From Bacillota bacterium (GTDB lineage Bacteria > Bacillota > Clostridia > Christensenellales > SZUA-584): a stretch of DNA of 64,000 bases. Every line of letters starts with the position of its first letter. The stretch's first letter is position 1. The notes beneath the pieces were generated by a model. The model had not been told where the DNA came from, made no database searches, and was given only the letters and a program-made list of their open reading frames with translations. The stretch covers positions 1 to 64,000 of the forward strand of contig JAEWRI010000012.1 in assembly GCA_023460085.1 (NCBI GenBank), read 5' to 3'. This document shows, one piece after another, positions 1 through 7,731 of this stretch. The position numbers and the translations under genes were made by a program.

Positions 1-155
1 TATTCATGGTGCAGCAATGGCTCCTTTCGGTAATGTTTTGTCTTGCAACTCAACAATACCCCACGAGTCCGTTCCTGCATCTTCTATTTTCAAGGTTCAG
101 TGTCCAATATGTATTGTAGTCCTACAGTCCCTTACCCATATGCATGAACAGCAAA

Positions 156-184
156 TTGACATCTTCCAACCCGCATGATAGAGT
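156..184 (+). promoter_or_regulatory. Candidate sigma-A promoter for the membrane protein/PspA operon
   Basis: TTGACA at 156-161 is followed after 17 bases by TAGAGT at 179-184. The predicted transcript start lies about 40 bases before the ATG at 231. The 155 bases to its left contain no gene that I can recognise. Confidence 0.6.
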
Positions 185-230
185 GAAAAGAGATATATAC
201 ATATACATCTGGCATTCGGGAGGAAACGTT

Positions 231-1382
231 ATGGGTGGTTTTGGCAGCAGCCGCGGCGGAGGGGGCGGTCACAGCGGCGGTTCGTTCGGAGGCGGTCACA
301 GCGGTCATTCTTTTGGCGGCAGCCGCAGCAGCGGAGGCTTTGGCAGCAGCCGCAGCAGCGGTTCTTCCTCCGGGGGCTTTAGCAGCAATCGCGGCAGCGG
401 CTCCTCCTTCGGTGGATTCAGCAGCAACCGCGGGACATCCTCCGGCGGTTTTGGGAACAGGCCCCCCGCTTCCGGTCCCTCTTATGGCGGCGGCCCATCC
501 TTCGGCGCGCCTCCGCCGCCCGGATATCACAGACCCGTCTATTACAACGGAGGCCGTGTCTACCGGGGCAATGGAGCCGGACGGGGCATGGGATGCGGTG
601 CCGCTACCATCGTATTTGTCGTGATTGCCTTTGTGTTCATATTCATCCTCGCTTCAACTTTCGGGGGCATTTTCAGCGGCGGGACGAATACATCCAACAG
701 CGGAATCACGGCGTCCACAATCCAGCGTGAAGCGCTTCCGGACGATGCCGTGAACAAAACCGACTTTTATGAGGATACGCTCGGTCTCATCACGGATAAG
801 GCGGAAATGAACAGCGGGCTTCAGTACTTTTTGGATAAGACCGGGGTGCAGCCGTACATCTACCTCACAGACAACGTAAACGGCAGCCACGACCCGACGG
901 ACGCGGAATATGCCGCCTTTGCGCATGATCTGTATTACTCTGAGTTCACCGATGAAGCGCATATGCTGGTTATCTTCATCTGGTATGACAATGACTATTA
1001 CGGCTATATTGACTGCGGTGACCAGGCTAAAACGGTCGTGGATGACGAGGCCATCGAAATACTGAAAAGCTATTTCGCGCGCTATATCAATTACCAGAAC
1101 ATCTCCTATGAAGAGTTTTTCACCATGTCGTTTACGGATACGGCGGACCGCATGATGACCGTCACCGTCTCGCCGTGGATCTACGTGCTCATCGTAGCGG
1201 GCGTCATACTGCTGGTGGTCATTGGGTTCGTGTGGTGGCGGCACGCCAAGAAGCAGAAGAACCTCGAAGCGAAGCAGACCGAGGATATGCTCAACACGCC
1301 GCTGGAGAAATTTGGCGATAAGGAAGCGGAGGATCTGGGCAAAAAGTACGACGACGACCCCAACAACGATCCAAAGCCCTAG
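231..1382 (+). CDS. Gly/Ser-rich membrane protein with TPM-like extracytoplasmic domain
   Basis: This 383-residue protein has three parts. Residues 2 to about 110 are a low-complexity Gly/Ser/Arg tract with repeated GGFGSSR and SSNRGS units, followed by a Pro/Tyr-rich linker. A transmembrane helix follows (CGAATIVFVVIAFVFIF). The next roughly 180 residues contain YIYLTDN and a WYDNDYYGYIDCG segment and resemble the TPM/Psb32/YgcG class of extracytoplasmic domains. A second helix (WIYVLIVAGVILLVVIGFVWW) and a basic, acidic-ended tail close the protein. The ATG at 231 is preferred over upstream starts because GGGAGG lies 7 bases before it. The pspA homologue follows 60 bases downstream, which suggests a joint envelope-stress role. 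The TPM assignment is by overall pattern and is moderate. Confidence 0.7.
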   Translation: MGGFGSSRGGGGGHSGGSFGGGHSGHSFGGSRSSGGFGSSRSSGSSSGGFSSNRGSGSSFGGFSSNRGTSSGGFGNRPPASGPSYGGGPSFGAPPPPGYHRPVYYNGGRVYRGNGAGRGMGCGAATIVFVVIAFVFIFILASTFGGIFSGGTNTSNSGITASTIQREALPDDAVNKTDFYEDTLGLITDKAEMNSGLQYFLDKTGVQPYIYLTDNVNGSHDPTDAEYAAFAHDLYYSEFTDEAHMLVIFIWYDNDYYGYIDCGDQAKTVVDDEAIEILKSYFARYINYQNISYEEFFTMSFTDTADRMMTVTVSPWIYVLIVAGVILLVVIGFVWWRHAKKQKNLEAKQTEDMLNTPLEKFGDKEAEDLGKKYDDDPNNDPKP

Positions 1383-1442
1383 AAACCACCCGTCATAAAA
1401 GCGCCGCGACAAGCGCATCATTAATACGAAGGAGATACTGAA

Positions 1443-2120
1443 ATGGGTATATTGGCAAGATTCGGCGATATCATCAAGGCAAACGTAAACGCGATGATCG
1501 ACAAGATGGAGGATCCGTCCAAGATGATCGACCAGTACCTGCGCGATCTGATGGAGGACCTGGCAGAGGTGAAGCGGGAGACCGCGGGCGTCATGGCGGA
1601 AGAAAAGCGCACCAAGCGGCTGGTGGATGAGAACGAAGCCGAGGTCGCCAAGTACGCGGAATACGCAAAGAAAGCGCTGCAGGCCGGAAACGAAGCCGAC
1701 GCGCGCGTGTTCATCACCAAGAAGCAGCAGCTGGAGGCATCCGGCGCGGGTCTCAAAACGGCCTATGCCACGGCCAACGCCAACGCCGTCAAGATGCGCC
1801 AGATGCACGACAAATTAACCGCGGACATTGAAGCCTTAAAGGCGCGCCGCGAGATGATCCAAGCCAAGGTGGCTGTCGCGAAAACGCAGAAGACGCTCAA
1901 TGAGGTTTCCTCGTCCGTCGGCAAATCGGAAGGTGCCATGAGCGCGTTCGACCGCATGGAAGACAAGGCCGACCGCATGCTCGACGAAGCCACCGCGATG
2001 TCCGAGCTCAACACCGCTCCCATCGACGAAGCCAAGGCGCTGGAAGAAAAGTATGCCTCGCAGGGCGGCGCGTCCGTGGACGACGAGCTGGAAAAGATGA
2101 AGAAGGATTTAGGACTGTAA
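1443..2120 (+). CDS. pspA: PspA/IM30 (Vipp1) family membrane-stress protein
   Basis: The 225-residue protein is almost entirely charged coiled coil and begins MGILARFGDIIKANVNAMID, the amphipathic N-terminal helix typical of PspA/IM30. The following heptad-rich region (DPSKMIDQYLRDLMEDLAEVK) is also diagnostic. Family members form oligomeric rings or rods on the inner face of the membrane and protect it during envelope stress. AAGGAGA precedes the ATG. The gene lies 60 bases after the Gly-rich membrane protein with no terminator between them, and a strong terminator follows, so the two form a compact operon. No PspB/C/F-type partner is visible nearby, as expected in Firmicutes. Confidence 0.92.
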   Translation: MGILARFGDIIKANVNAMIDKMEDPSKMIDQYLRDLMEDLAEVKRETAGVMAEEKRTKRLVDENEAEVAKYAEYAKKALQAGNEADARVFITKKQQLEASGAGLKTAYATANANAVKMRQMHDKLTADIEALKARREMIQAKVAVAKTQKTLNEVSSSVGKSEGAMSAFDRMEDKADRMLDEATAMSELNTAPIDEAKALEEKYASQGGASVDDELEKMKKDLGL

Positions 2121-2138
2121 AAGCCGATACACACAAAG

Positions 2139-2165
2139 GGCGCCTTCGCAGGAGGCGCCTTTTTT
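2139..2165 (+). terminator. Rho-independent terminator after pspA
   Basis: A 7-bp stem, GGCGCCT at 2139-2145 pairing with AGGCGCC at 2153-2159, has a 7-base loop and is followed by TTTTTT. Confidence 0.9.
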
Positions 2166-2204
2166 ATGTACTTCAAAATTCCTTTCGGGGAGCGCGATAT
2201 CTTC

Positions 2205-2867
2205 CTATCGCTGAACGTATGGCCGCTTGTACAGTTCCCGCTTCTTCAGCCCGTTCTGGTGCGCCATCTGCTTCCAGCCGAAATTGCCCATCACAAAGTA
2301 CAGCCTGCGCGGAAAGTGTATCGCCAGCATCACGTTGTCGCCCGCCGAGCCCTGCACCATGCGCGAAAACGCGCTGTCCAGTCCGGCAAAGAGCGGCTTC
2401 ATAAACGGCGCGTCTTTGGTTCCGTACAGCATTCCGCCTCCGCCGATGCCTACCCCAAAACCGAATTCCGCGCCGATATGCCGGCTGAAGCTTTCAATGA
2501 CCCGGATCGCTTCGGCGTTGATGTCCGGTTCCGGAAATCCGCAGTTCACCACCGCATAAACGCGCTGTGCATGCCTTCCGGGATGATCGGTGAGATAGGC
2601 GGCAAAGTCCTGTAAGAAACGAATCAACAAACCGGGGGTACAGAAAAAGTATAGCGGGAAAACAAAAATCACTGTATCCGCCATGCGCATGGCGTCAAAA
2701 TCCCGCTGCGGGTCTTCTTTCAGGCTTTTACGCGCGATGATGCGCTGAACCTGCGCGCCTTCCCCGGTAAACTTCTTTTCCGCCAACTGCGAAAGAAACT
2801 CGGATGTGGAAGCCTCCGTCGCGCGCGGGCTTCCATTGATGATGACCACGCGTTGCGTATTGCTCAT
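2205..2867 (-). CDS. NAD(P)H-dependent oxidoreductase, flavodoxin-like fold
   Basis: The 220-residue protein starts with a flavodoxin-like first strand and phosphate loop (RVVIINGSPRATEAST). It continues with the FPLYFFCTPGLLIRFLQDF segment typical of FMN-dependent NAD(P)H reductases. These proteins bind FMN and reduce quinones, nitro compounds or unknown small molecules. The start codon overlaps the stop of the upstream flavoprotein gene by 4 bases (ATGA), so the two are translationally coupled. The substrate cannot be deduced. The TetR regulator read divergently from the same promoter region is the likely controller. Confidence 0.8.
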   Translation of the reverse strand: MSNTQRVVIINGSPRATEASTSEFLSQLAEKKFTGEGAQVQRIIARKSLKEDPQRDFDAMRMADTVIFVFPLYFFCTPGLLIRFLQDFAAYLTDHPGRHAQRVYAVVNCGFPEPDINAEAIRVIESFSRHIGAEFGFGVGIGGGGMLYGTKDAPFMKPLFAGLDSAFSRMVQGSAGDNVMLAIHFPRRLYFVMGNFGWKQMAHQNGLKKRELYKRPYVQR

Positions 2868-3421
2868 AACAACCCCTCCGTTCTGGACAAGTTCATCTGG
2901 CTGAACTGCGCGCCCATATCCATCCCCTGCCGGTAGACAAAAGCGGTTACATTGCTGCGGTGCTTGAGGATAATGTCCATAAACAACCCTGCGTCCCCGT
3001 CTGGCACCGAATCGCCGTAACCTATCATCACCTGCGCGGGATAACTCTCGTAACGCGGCGGATGCATGGTGGAGCCGTCAGGCCGGGTGATAAAAAACGG
3101 CAGCATATTGGGCAGCCATCGGTTGATCACGTCCGCCATGTTGGCGCTGAATTGCCCGAACACCACCGGTATCAGGTAGATCACGACGTCGCTGCACATG
3201 GACTCCCGGTTGATTTCCGCGATGCCGTCCCGGATTACGCATTCACCGGGTGTCTTTATCCAGCAGCCAAAGCAGCCCATACAGTGGGCAAGCTCCCCGC
3301 GCCCTACGGATATATCCCTGGCAGTATACCCTTTTTGTGCAAGATACCCGCAGACGCGCTCATGGATATCCTTATACAACGCGGTTTGATATTCTTTGTC
3401 CGACAGGATTAACGCCTGCAT
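2864..3421 (-). CDS. Flavodoxin family protein with Cys cluster
   Basis: The protein (185 residues from the ATG at 3421, preceded by AAAGGAGGG) resembles iron-sulfur flavoprotein/NADPH-dependent FMN reductase-like proteins. It has the motif CMGCFGCWIKTPGECVIRD, with Cys spaced C-x2-C-x2-C-x6-C. In related multimeric flavoproteins such a set can hold an Fe-S cluster, but whether this one does is not certain from sequence. A longer reading frame upstream to 3469 lies inside the divergent promoters and is unlikely to be used. It is the first gene of the two-gene flavoprotein operon. Confidence 0.8.
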   Translation of the reverse strand: MQALILSDKEYQTALYKDIHERVCGYLAQKGYTARDISVGRGELAHCMGCFGCWIKTPGECVIRDGIAEINRESMCSDVVIYLIPVVFGQFSANMADVINRWLPNMLPFFITRPDGSTMHPPRYESYPAQVMIGYGDSVPDGDAGLFMDIILKHRSNVTAFVYRQGMDMGAQFSQMNLSRTEGLL

Positions 3422-3439
3422 TGCTTTCCCTCCTTTAAT

Positions 3440-3499
3440 GTTTACATTGTAAACTTTATACCACATCATGTTTACTGTGTCAACATGGCATGGTATACT
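3440..3499. promoter_or_regulatory. Divergent overlapping promoters with two candidate TetR operators
   Basis: On the minus strand TTGACA (3483-3478) is separated by 17 bases from TATAAA (3460-3455) and reads into the flavoprotein operon. On the plus strand TTTACT (3471-3476) is separated by 17 bases from TATACT (3494-3499) and reads into the tetR gene. A perfect inverted repeat, GTTTAC-ATT-GTAAAC, lies at 3440-3454, just downstream of the minus-strand -10. A related weaker one, TGTTTACTGTGTCAACA at 3469-3485, overlaps both -35 boxes. A repressor bound there would shut both promoters. Confidence 0.75.
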
Positions 3500-3541
3500 G
3501 ATATCGTAAAATTTTCATTAAGCCGATTTACGGGAGAAGCC

Positions 3542-4141
3542 ATGGAAAACAAGAGTTATCATCATAACGATTTAAAAACAGAGCTGGTCCGGCAGGGCCT
3601 GAAAATAATCGACAGCGAAGGGATTGAAGGGTTATCGCTGCGCAAGGTGGCAAAAGCCTGCGGCGTGAGTCAGACTGCCCCATACCGCCACTTTAAGAAC
3701 AAGGACGAGCTGGTCGCCGAGATCCTGCTGCAGGCGTTGGACGCTTTTAATGAGAGTCTCTTGGCGGCGGTGAGCAAACATCCCGACAGTCCGAGGGATC
3801 AGATCAAGGAGATGGGTATCGCCTATATCCATTTTTTTATGGAGAATCCGCAGTATCTGCGTCTGCTGTTTCTCAGCGACATGCAGCTGACATCCTCCGA
3901 GACCTTCTGCGCTGCTTCAGCGCATTTATCCAAGAGCCACCCCTTTGATACTTTCTCCAGTGCCGTTCAGCGGTATAAGGATTCCGCGCCGGATGAAACG
4001 CGGGATATCCACGAGCTGCTGGTCTATTGCTGGGGCCTGGTGCATGGTGTCGCGGTTCTGGCGTCCCGCAAAGAAATCCCGGCGCAATATGACGTCTCCG
4101 CACTGGTCAGCAATATTATCTGGAACGAACGGTTCCTTTAA
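3542..4141 (+). CDS. TetR/AcrR family transcriptional regulator
   Basis: The 199-residue protein has an N-terminal TetR helix-turn-helix (LSLRKVAKACGVSQTAPYRHFKNKDELVAEIL, residues about 30-60 in two helices plus the conserved YRHFKNKDEL turn) and a helical C-terminal ligand domain. GGGAGA precedes the ATG at 3542, so the in-frame start at 3485 is rejected; that start also lies before the promoter's predicted start point. It is transcribed away from the two flavoprotein genes and probably represses both them and itself. The ligand is unknown; an electrophile or quinone would fit the flavoprotein targets. Confidence 0.85.
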   Translation: MENKSYHHNDLKTELVRQGLKIIDSEGIEGLSLRKVAKACGVSQTAPYRHFKNKDELVAEILLQALDAFNESLLAAVSKHPDSPRDQIKEMGIAYIHFFMENPQYLRLLFLSDMQLTSSETFCAASAHLSKSHPFDTFSSAVQRYKDSAPDETRDIHELLVYCWGLVHGVAVLASRKEIPAQYDVSALVSNIIWNERFL

Positions 4142-4233
4142 AGGCCCAATGCGCATTCCTTCCATCCAAATGCGTAACACCCCCGTCCCTCTTCGAATAT
4201 AGTAGAGCGAAGCTGAAAAAAGGAGTGGGAAAC

Positions 4234-4962
4234 ATGAGCTGTTCATCATACCGCAGCGCGAATGATGCCGCACGGAGATATAGCCAGCAGGCTGCTGCCG
4301 CGGCTGCCATGAACTCGGAAGCAGCGGCAGTCACCGTACCGGGATTGGGCGATCCTGCGCCGGAATTCACCGCGATGACCACACAGGGTCCCAAAAGTCT
4401 CTCCGACTACCGTGGCAAATGGCTGATATTCTTCAGTCACCCGGGGGATTTCACCCCGGTCTGTACCACCGAATTCCTGGCGTTTACGCAGCGCTATCAG
4501 GATTTCACCGAACGCAACGCCGACCTGCTCGGCCTCTCGGTGGACTCCAACGCGTCGCATATCGCCTGGGTGATCAATATCTACCAACATACGGGCGTGG
4601 AAATTCCCTTCCCCATCGTGGAAGACAGAAGCATGGCAATTTCGCGGATGTACGGCATGATACAGCCGGGTGTAAACACCACCGAAACGGTGCGCAACGT
4701 CTTTTTCATCGACCCGCAGGGCATCATCCGGGCCAAACTGATCTATCCGCTGACCAACGGGCGCAATATCGCGGAAGTACTGCGGCTGCTCGAAGCGCTG
4801 CAGACGACCGACGCACAGCACGTCGCCACACCCGCCAACTGGCGTCCCGGTTACCCCACGATCCAGCCCGCGCCCACCACGGTTGCCGGTGCGATGGAGC
4901 GGCTGAATTCCCAAGGCAACTGTATGGACTGGTACTTATGTTATAACAACGGCACCACCTGA
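4234..4962 (+). CDS. Peroxiredoxin, Prx6-like with C-terminal cysteine pair
   Basis: The 242-residue protein carries the peroxiredoxin active site HPGDFTPVCTTEF with the peroxidatic Cys, plus the conserved FPIVED and Arg region (ETVRNVFFIDPQGIIRA). It reduces hydrogen peroxide and organic peroxides. The overall size and long C-terminal domain fit the Prx6 group. Near the C-terminus CMDWYLC gives two Cys five residues apart, like the extra pair in archaeal thioredoxin peroxidases. The first 35 or so residues are an Ala-rich extension with one Cys that typical Prx6 proteins lack. AAAGGAG precedes the ATG at 4234, favouring it over a GTG nine bases earlier. It is monocistronic. Confidence 0.9.
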   Translation: MSCSSYRSANDAARRYSQQAAAAAAMNSEAAAVTVPGLGDPAPEFTAMTTQGPKSLSDYRGKWLIFFSHPGDFTPVCTTEFLAFTQRYQDFTERNADLLGLSVDSNASHIAWVINIYQHTGVEIPFPIVEDRSMAISRMYGMIQPGVNTTETVRNVFFIDPQGIIRAKLIYPLTNGRNIAEVLRLLEALQTTDAQHVATPANWRPGYPTIQPAPTTVAGAMERLNSQGNCMDWYLCYNNGTT

Positions 4963-4977
4963 AATAAGGGGGATGCG

Positions 4978-5008
4978 CGCCAGACTGCCGGTCTGGCGTT
5001 TTTATTTT
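4978..5008 (+). terminator. Rho-independent terminator after the peroxiredoxin gene
   Basis: CGCCAGAC (4978-4985) pairs perfectly with GTCTGGCG (4991-4998) around a 5-base loop, followed by TTTTTATTTT. Confidence 0.93.
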
Positions 5009-5148
5009 GCCGCCGAGATGCCGCTGAATTGATGCCTGCGGCCAGACCCCGTTGCAGGCCCGCTTATACTGCGCTGAATATTCCGCCCGCGAAATGCAAT
5101 ACTAAACCTGCATCATCAAGCCGCAGCGTGATGATGAGGAGGGAAACC

Positions 5149-5469
5149 ATGCAATATTTGAAATGCCAGGCGCAGGACTGTACATACAACGCGGAATCCA
5201 AATGCAACGCCCGTGCCATACGCGTAGGCGTCACAGGCCAGCAGACGTTCTGCGATACCTATGCAAGGGCGGACGCTTTTTCCGCCGTCGAGATCTTTGA
5301 CATGAACGCTGCCGACACCGAATTCGGCGCGATGGGTGCGCCGCGGATTGCGTGCAGCGTTACGCAGTGTGCGTACAACCAGTCTTTTCGCTGCCGCGCG
5401 CATGGCGTCCACATCGGCCCGCCCCACGACGCGCTGGTCTGCAACTGCCGTACATACCGGCCAAAATAA
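5149..5469 (+). CDS. DUF1540 domain protein with two Cys-rich modules
   Basis: This 106-residue protein consists of two copies of a Cys-rich module. The first is CQAQDCTYNAESKCNA...FCDTY and the second CSVTQCAYNQSFRCRAHGV...CNCRTY. Each has the C-x4-C-x-YN-x4-C pattern of DUF1540, a family common in spore-forming Clostridia and probably metal-binding. The family function is unknown. GAGGAGGG precedes the ATG at 5149, so upstream in-frame codons are not needed. A hairpin follows about 70 bases downstream. Confidence 0.85.
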   Translation: MQYLKCQAQDCTYNAESKCNARAIRVGVTGQQTFCDTYARADAFSAVEIFDMNAADTEFGAMGAPRIACSVTQCAYNQSFRCRAHGVHIGPPHDALVCNCRTYRPK

Positions 5470-5888
5470 GCGGAGCCCCGTCAACAGCAAATTTCAGCGT
5501 TCTCCATAATCAACCAGTTTACGACAAAAACATAAGGAAAACCACAGCTTTCGCTGTGGTTCCCTCCGCCTTTTCGGCATGAAGCTGATTCAGGGATGGC
5601 TCAGGCCGCAAAGCGGCGCGCCATGGTGCAAATCGTTTTTTGAATGGTAGTGTGAATGGCCCGCAAGCGGGCGCTGTAGTGTAATCATTGCGCAGAATTC
5701 AGCAGCGACTTCCCCCAGTTTCATAAACCCTGCGAATCAGGGTGAGGCGCATCATTGCACGGGGAATGCACGGCAGTTACAGACACCCCCATCTGTTTAT
5801 AATATACCCGCTGCTTCCACAATTGAAACAGATATGATGGTCTATTTTTTAATATTATGGGTAATATGATGAATAAAGGGTGAGGATA
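5470..5888. other. Gene-free stretch upstream of rho with several small hairpins
   Basis: I see no gene here. AACCACAGC (5540-5548) pairs with GCTGTGGTT (5553-5561) and is a possible weak terminator for the DUF1540 gene, though no T-run follows directly. Other perfect small hairpins are GCCCGC-AA-GCGGGC at 5659-5672 and CCCTG-CGAAT-CAGGG at 5728-5742. No known RNA family is recognisable. Confidence 0.5.
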
Positions 5889-5918
5889 TTGACAACCCAA
5901 GCAGGACGATAATATAAT
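5889..5918 (+). promoter_or_regulatory. Strong sigma-A promoter for rho
   Basis: Consensus TTGACA (5889-5894) and consensus TATAAT (5913-5918) are 18 bases apart. The transcript would carry a leader of about 125 bases before the rho start codon. Confidence 0.75.
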
Positions 5919-6051
5919 GAGGCTAGCTTTACAAAGCTGTGTTTTTCTGAATGCGACTTTCCCATATTTGGATGAATATATTCGGGTGTGTGCGCGTTTT
6001 TGCATGGAGTAGTACGTACTTAAATTTTGATATATCAAAGGAGATAAATCG

Positions 6052-7731
6052 GTGGACCTAAGTGTATTAAAGGAGAAAAGCCTGCTGGATCTGCGGGAAA
6101 TCGCAAAGATGGCAGGCATTAAATCGGTTACAAAATACCGAAAACCCGAATTGCTGGATTTATTGTTCGATCTCGACCGCAAGGCGAGGAAGGATCAACC
6201 CGCCGGAGGAGCAGAGGATAACGACATCCTGAATGAAGAGATGGAATACGAGCCGCGGGAAGAACCGGAATATGAGCCGGTAGAAGAACCCGGATACGAA
6301 CCGGTTGAAGAGCCGGAGTATGAGCCGGCGGAAGAGCCGGGATATGACCGCGCGGAGAGCGCGGATGAGAATGGAACCGGGGAGAGCGGTGCTTCCAATG
6401 AAAACACGGAGATTCCGGCGTACCAGCAGGACGTCATCGAGAGCCGGGAGCGCAGGCAGAAGCCGGAGAGAGAGGACGGGCAGGCCCCCCGCCGCCGCAA
6501 CGAAGACAAGAAAATCATCGAATATGTCATGGGAAACGACGCTGTCAACGAGCTGCTGAATAAGGGCGACTGCGGCGACGCGCTGGGCATATTGGAGGTG
6601 CTGCCGGAAGGCTATGGTTTCCTGCGCAGCGAAAACTATCTGCCGGGCAGCAAGGACGTATACGTTTCGATGGCCCAGATCCGGAAGTTTAACCTGAAAA
6701 CGGGCGACAAGGTGAAGGGCAAGACGCGTCCCGCCAAGGACGCGGAGAAGCTGAACGCGCTGCTTTATATCGAGCAGGTCAACGACGACGCGGTAGAAAA
6801 GTGCCTGTCGCGCAGGCCTTTCGAGGAGCTGACGCCCATCCATCCCGAAGAGCGCTACACGCTGGAGCGCCTCGATGCGTCACGGGATCTCGCGATACGC
6901 CTGATCGACATGATTGCGCCCGTCGGCAAAGGACAAAGAGGCCTCATCGTTTCTCCTCCGAAGGCGGGCAAAACCATATTGCTCAAGAAGATTGCGAACA
7001 GCATCACCGCCAATTATCCGCAGGTTTCGCTGATCGTGCTGCTCATCGACGAGCGCCCGGAGGAAGTCACCGACATGCAGCGCTCCATTAAGGGCGAAGT
7101 CGTATACTCCACGTTCGACGAAAAGCCGGAAAACCACACGCGCGTGGCCGAAATGGTCATCGAGCGCGCCAAGCGCATGGTGGAGCAGGGCAAAGACGTC
7201 GTCGTGCTGCTGGACAGCATCACGCGTCTTGCCAGAGCGTATAACCTCATCATCCCCCCTACGGGCCGCACGCTTTCGGGCGGTCTCGATCCGGGCTCTC
7301 TGTATAAACCCAAGCGCTTCTTCGGCGCGGCGCGAAATATCGAGTTCGGCGGCAGCCTCACCATCATCGCCACGGCGCTTATCGACACCGGCTCCCGTAT
7401 GGACGAGATTATCTACGAGGAATTCAAGGGTACCGGCAACATGGAGATCCATCTCGACAGGCGGCTGTCCGAGAAGCGCATATTCCCCGCCATCGACCTC
7501 AACAAGTCGTCCACACGCCGCGAGGAGCTGCTGCTTTCCAAGCGCGAGCTGGACGGCATCTGGACAATCCGCAAGGTGATGGCCAACGGCAATACCGCCG
7601 AGGTTACGGAACAGCTGATCAGCATGCTGTCGAAAACCACCACCAACGCCGCTTTTCTGGAAAAGCTGCGCAGCTGGCTGAGCGTCTGGGATAAGGAAGG
7701 GTACAACTTCACACCGAAGCAGCGCTTCTGA
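6052..7731 (+). CDS. rho: Transcription termination factor Rho
   Basis: The 559-residue protein is the hexameric RNA helicase that ends transcription at Rho-dependent sites. It has the Rho N-terminal helical domain (SVLKEKSLLDLREIAKMAGI), a long acidic insertion (about residues 45-150), and the RNA-binding cold-shock-like domain (EVLPEGYGFLRSENYLPGSKDVYVS). The RecA-like ATPase has Walker A SPPKAGKTILLKK and Walker B VVVLLDSITRLARAY. It starts at GTG 6052 with AAAGGAG eight bases upstream. The insertion includes four perfect-length 24-base repeats (listed separately) encoding Glu/Pro/Tyr octapeptides. Insertions at this place are known in other GC-rich Gram-positive Rho proteins. Its stop overlaps the next start (TGATG). 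Confidence 0.97.
   Translation: MDLSVLKEKSLLDLREIAKMAGIKSVTKYRKPELLDLLFDLDRKARKDQPAGGAEDNDILNEEMEYEPREEPEYEPVEEPGYEPVEEPEYEPAEEPGYDRAESADENGTGESGASNENTEIPAYQQDVIESRERRQKPEREDGQAPRRRNEDKKIIEYVMGNDAVNELLNKGDCGDALGILEVLPEGYGFLRSENYLPGSKDVYVSMAQIRKFNLKTGDKVKGKTRPAKDAEKLNALLYIEQVNDDAVEKCLSRRPFEELTPIHPEERYTLERLDASRDLAIRLIDMIAPVGKGQRGLIVSPPKAGKTILLKKIANSITANYPQVSLIVLLIDERPEEVTDMQRSIKGEVVYSTFDEKPENHTRVAEMVIERAKRMVEQGKDVVVLLDSITRLARAYNLIIPPTGRTLSGGLDPGSLYKPKRFFGAARNIEFGGSLTIIATALIDTGSRMDEIIYEEFKGTGNMEIHLDRRLSEKRIFPAIDLNKSSTRREELLLSKRELDGIWTIRKVMANGNTAEVTEQLISMLSKTTTNAAFLEKLRSWLSVWDKEGYNFTPKQRF
6244..6339 (+). repeat. Four 24-bp tandem repeats inside rho
   Basis: Units at 6244-6267, 6268-6291, 6292-6315 and 6316-6339 each encode eight residues of the form (E/G)YEPxEEP, with a degenerate fifth unit following. 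Third-position differences between units (GAA/GAG, TAC/TAT) show they are not a very recent expansion. Confidence 0.9.

Noticed and set aside
1..130. End of a reverse-strand gene with the sequence KIEDAGTDSWGIVEL
   Set aside because: The frame is only about 30 codons between stops and cannot be supported as a gene.
132..530. Ala-rich reverse frame opposite the Gly/Ser-rich gene
   Set aside because: It is a shadow of the GGC/AGC-rich repeats; the plus strand has the SD, promoter and domain structure.
654..1808. 384-codon reverse frame spanning two plus-strand genes
   Set aside because: The His/Val/Arg-rich translation resembles the shadow frames typical of GC-rich DNA and no domain is seen.
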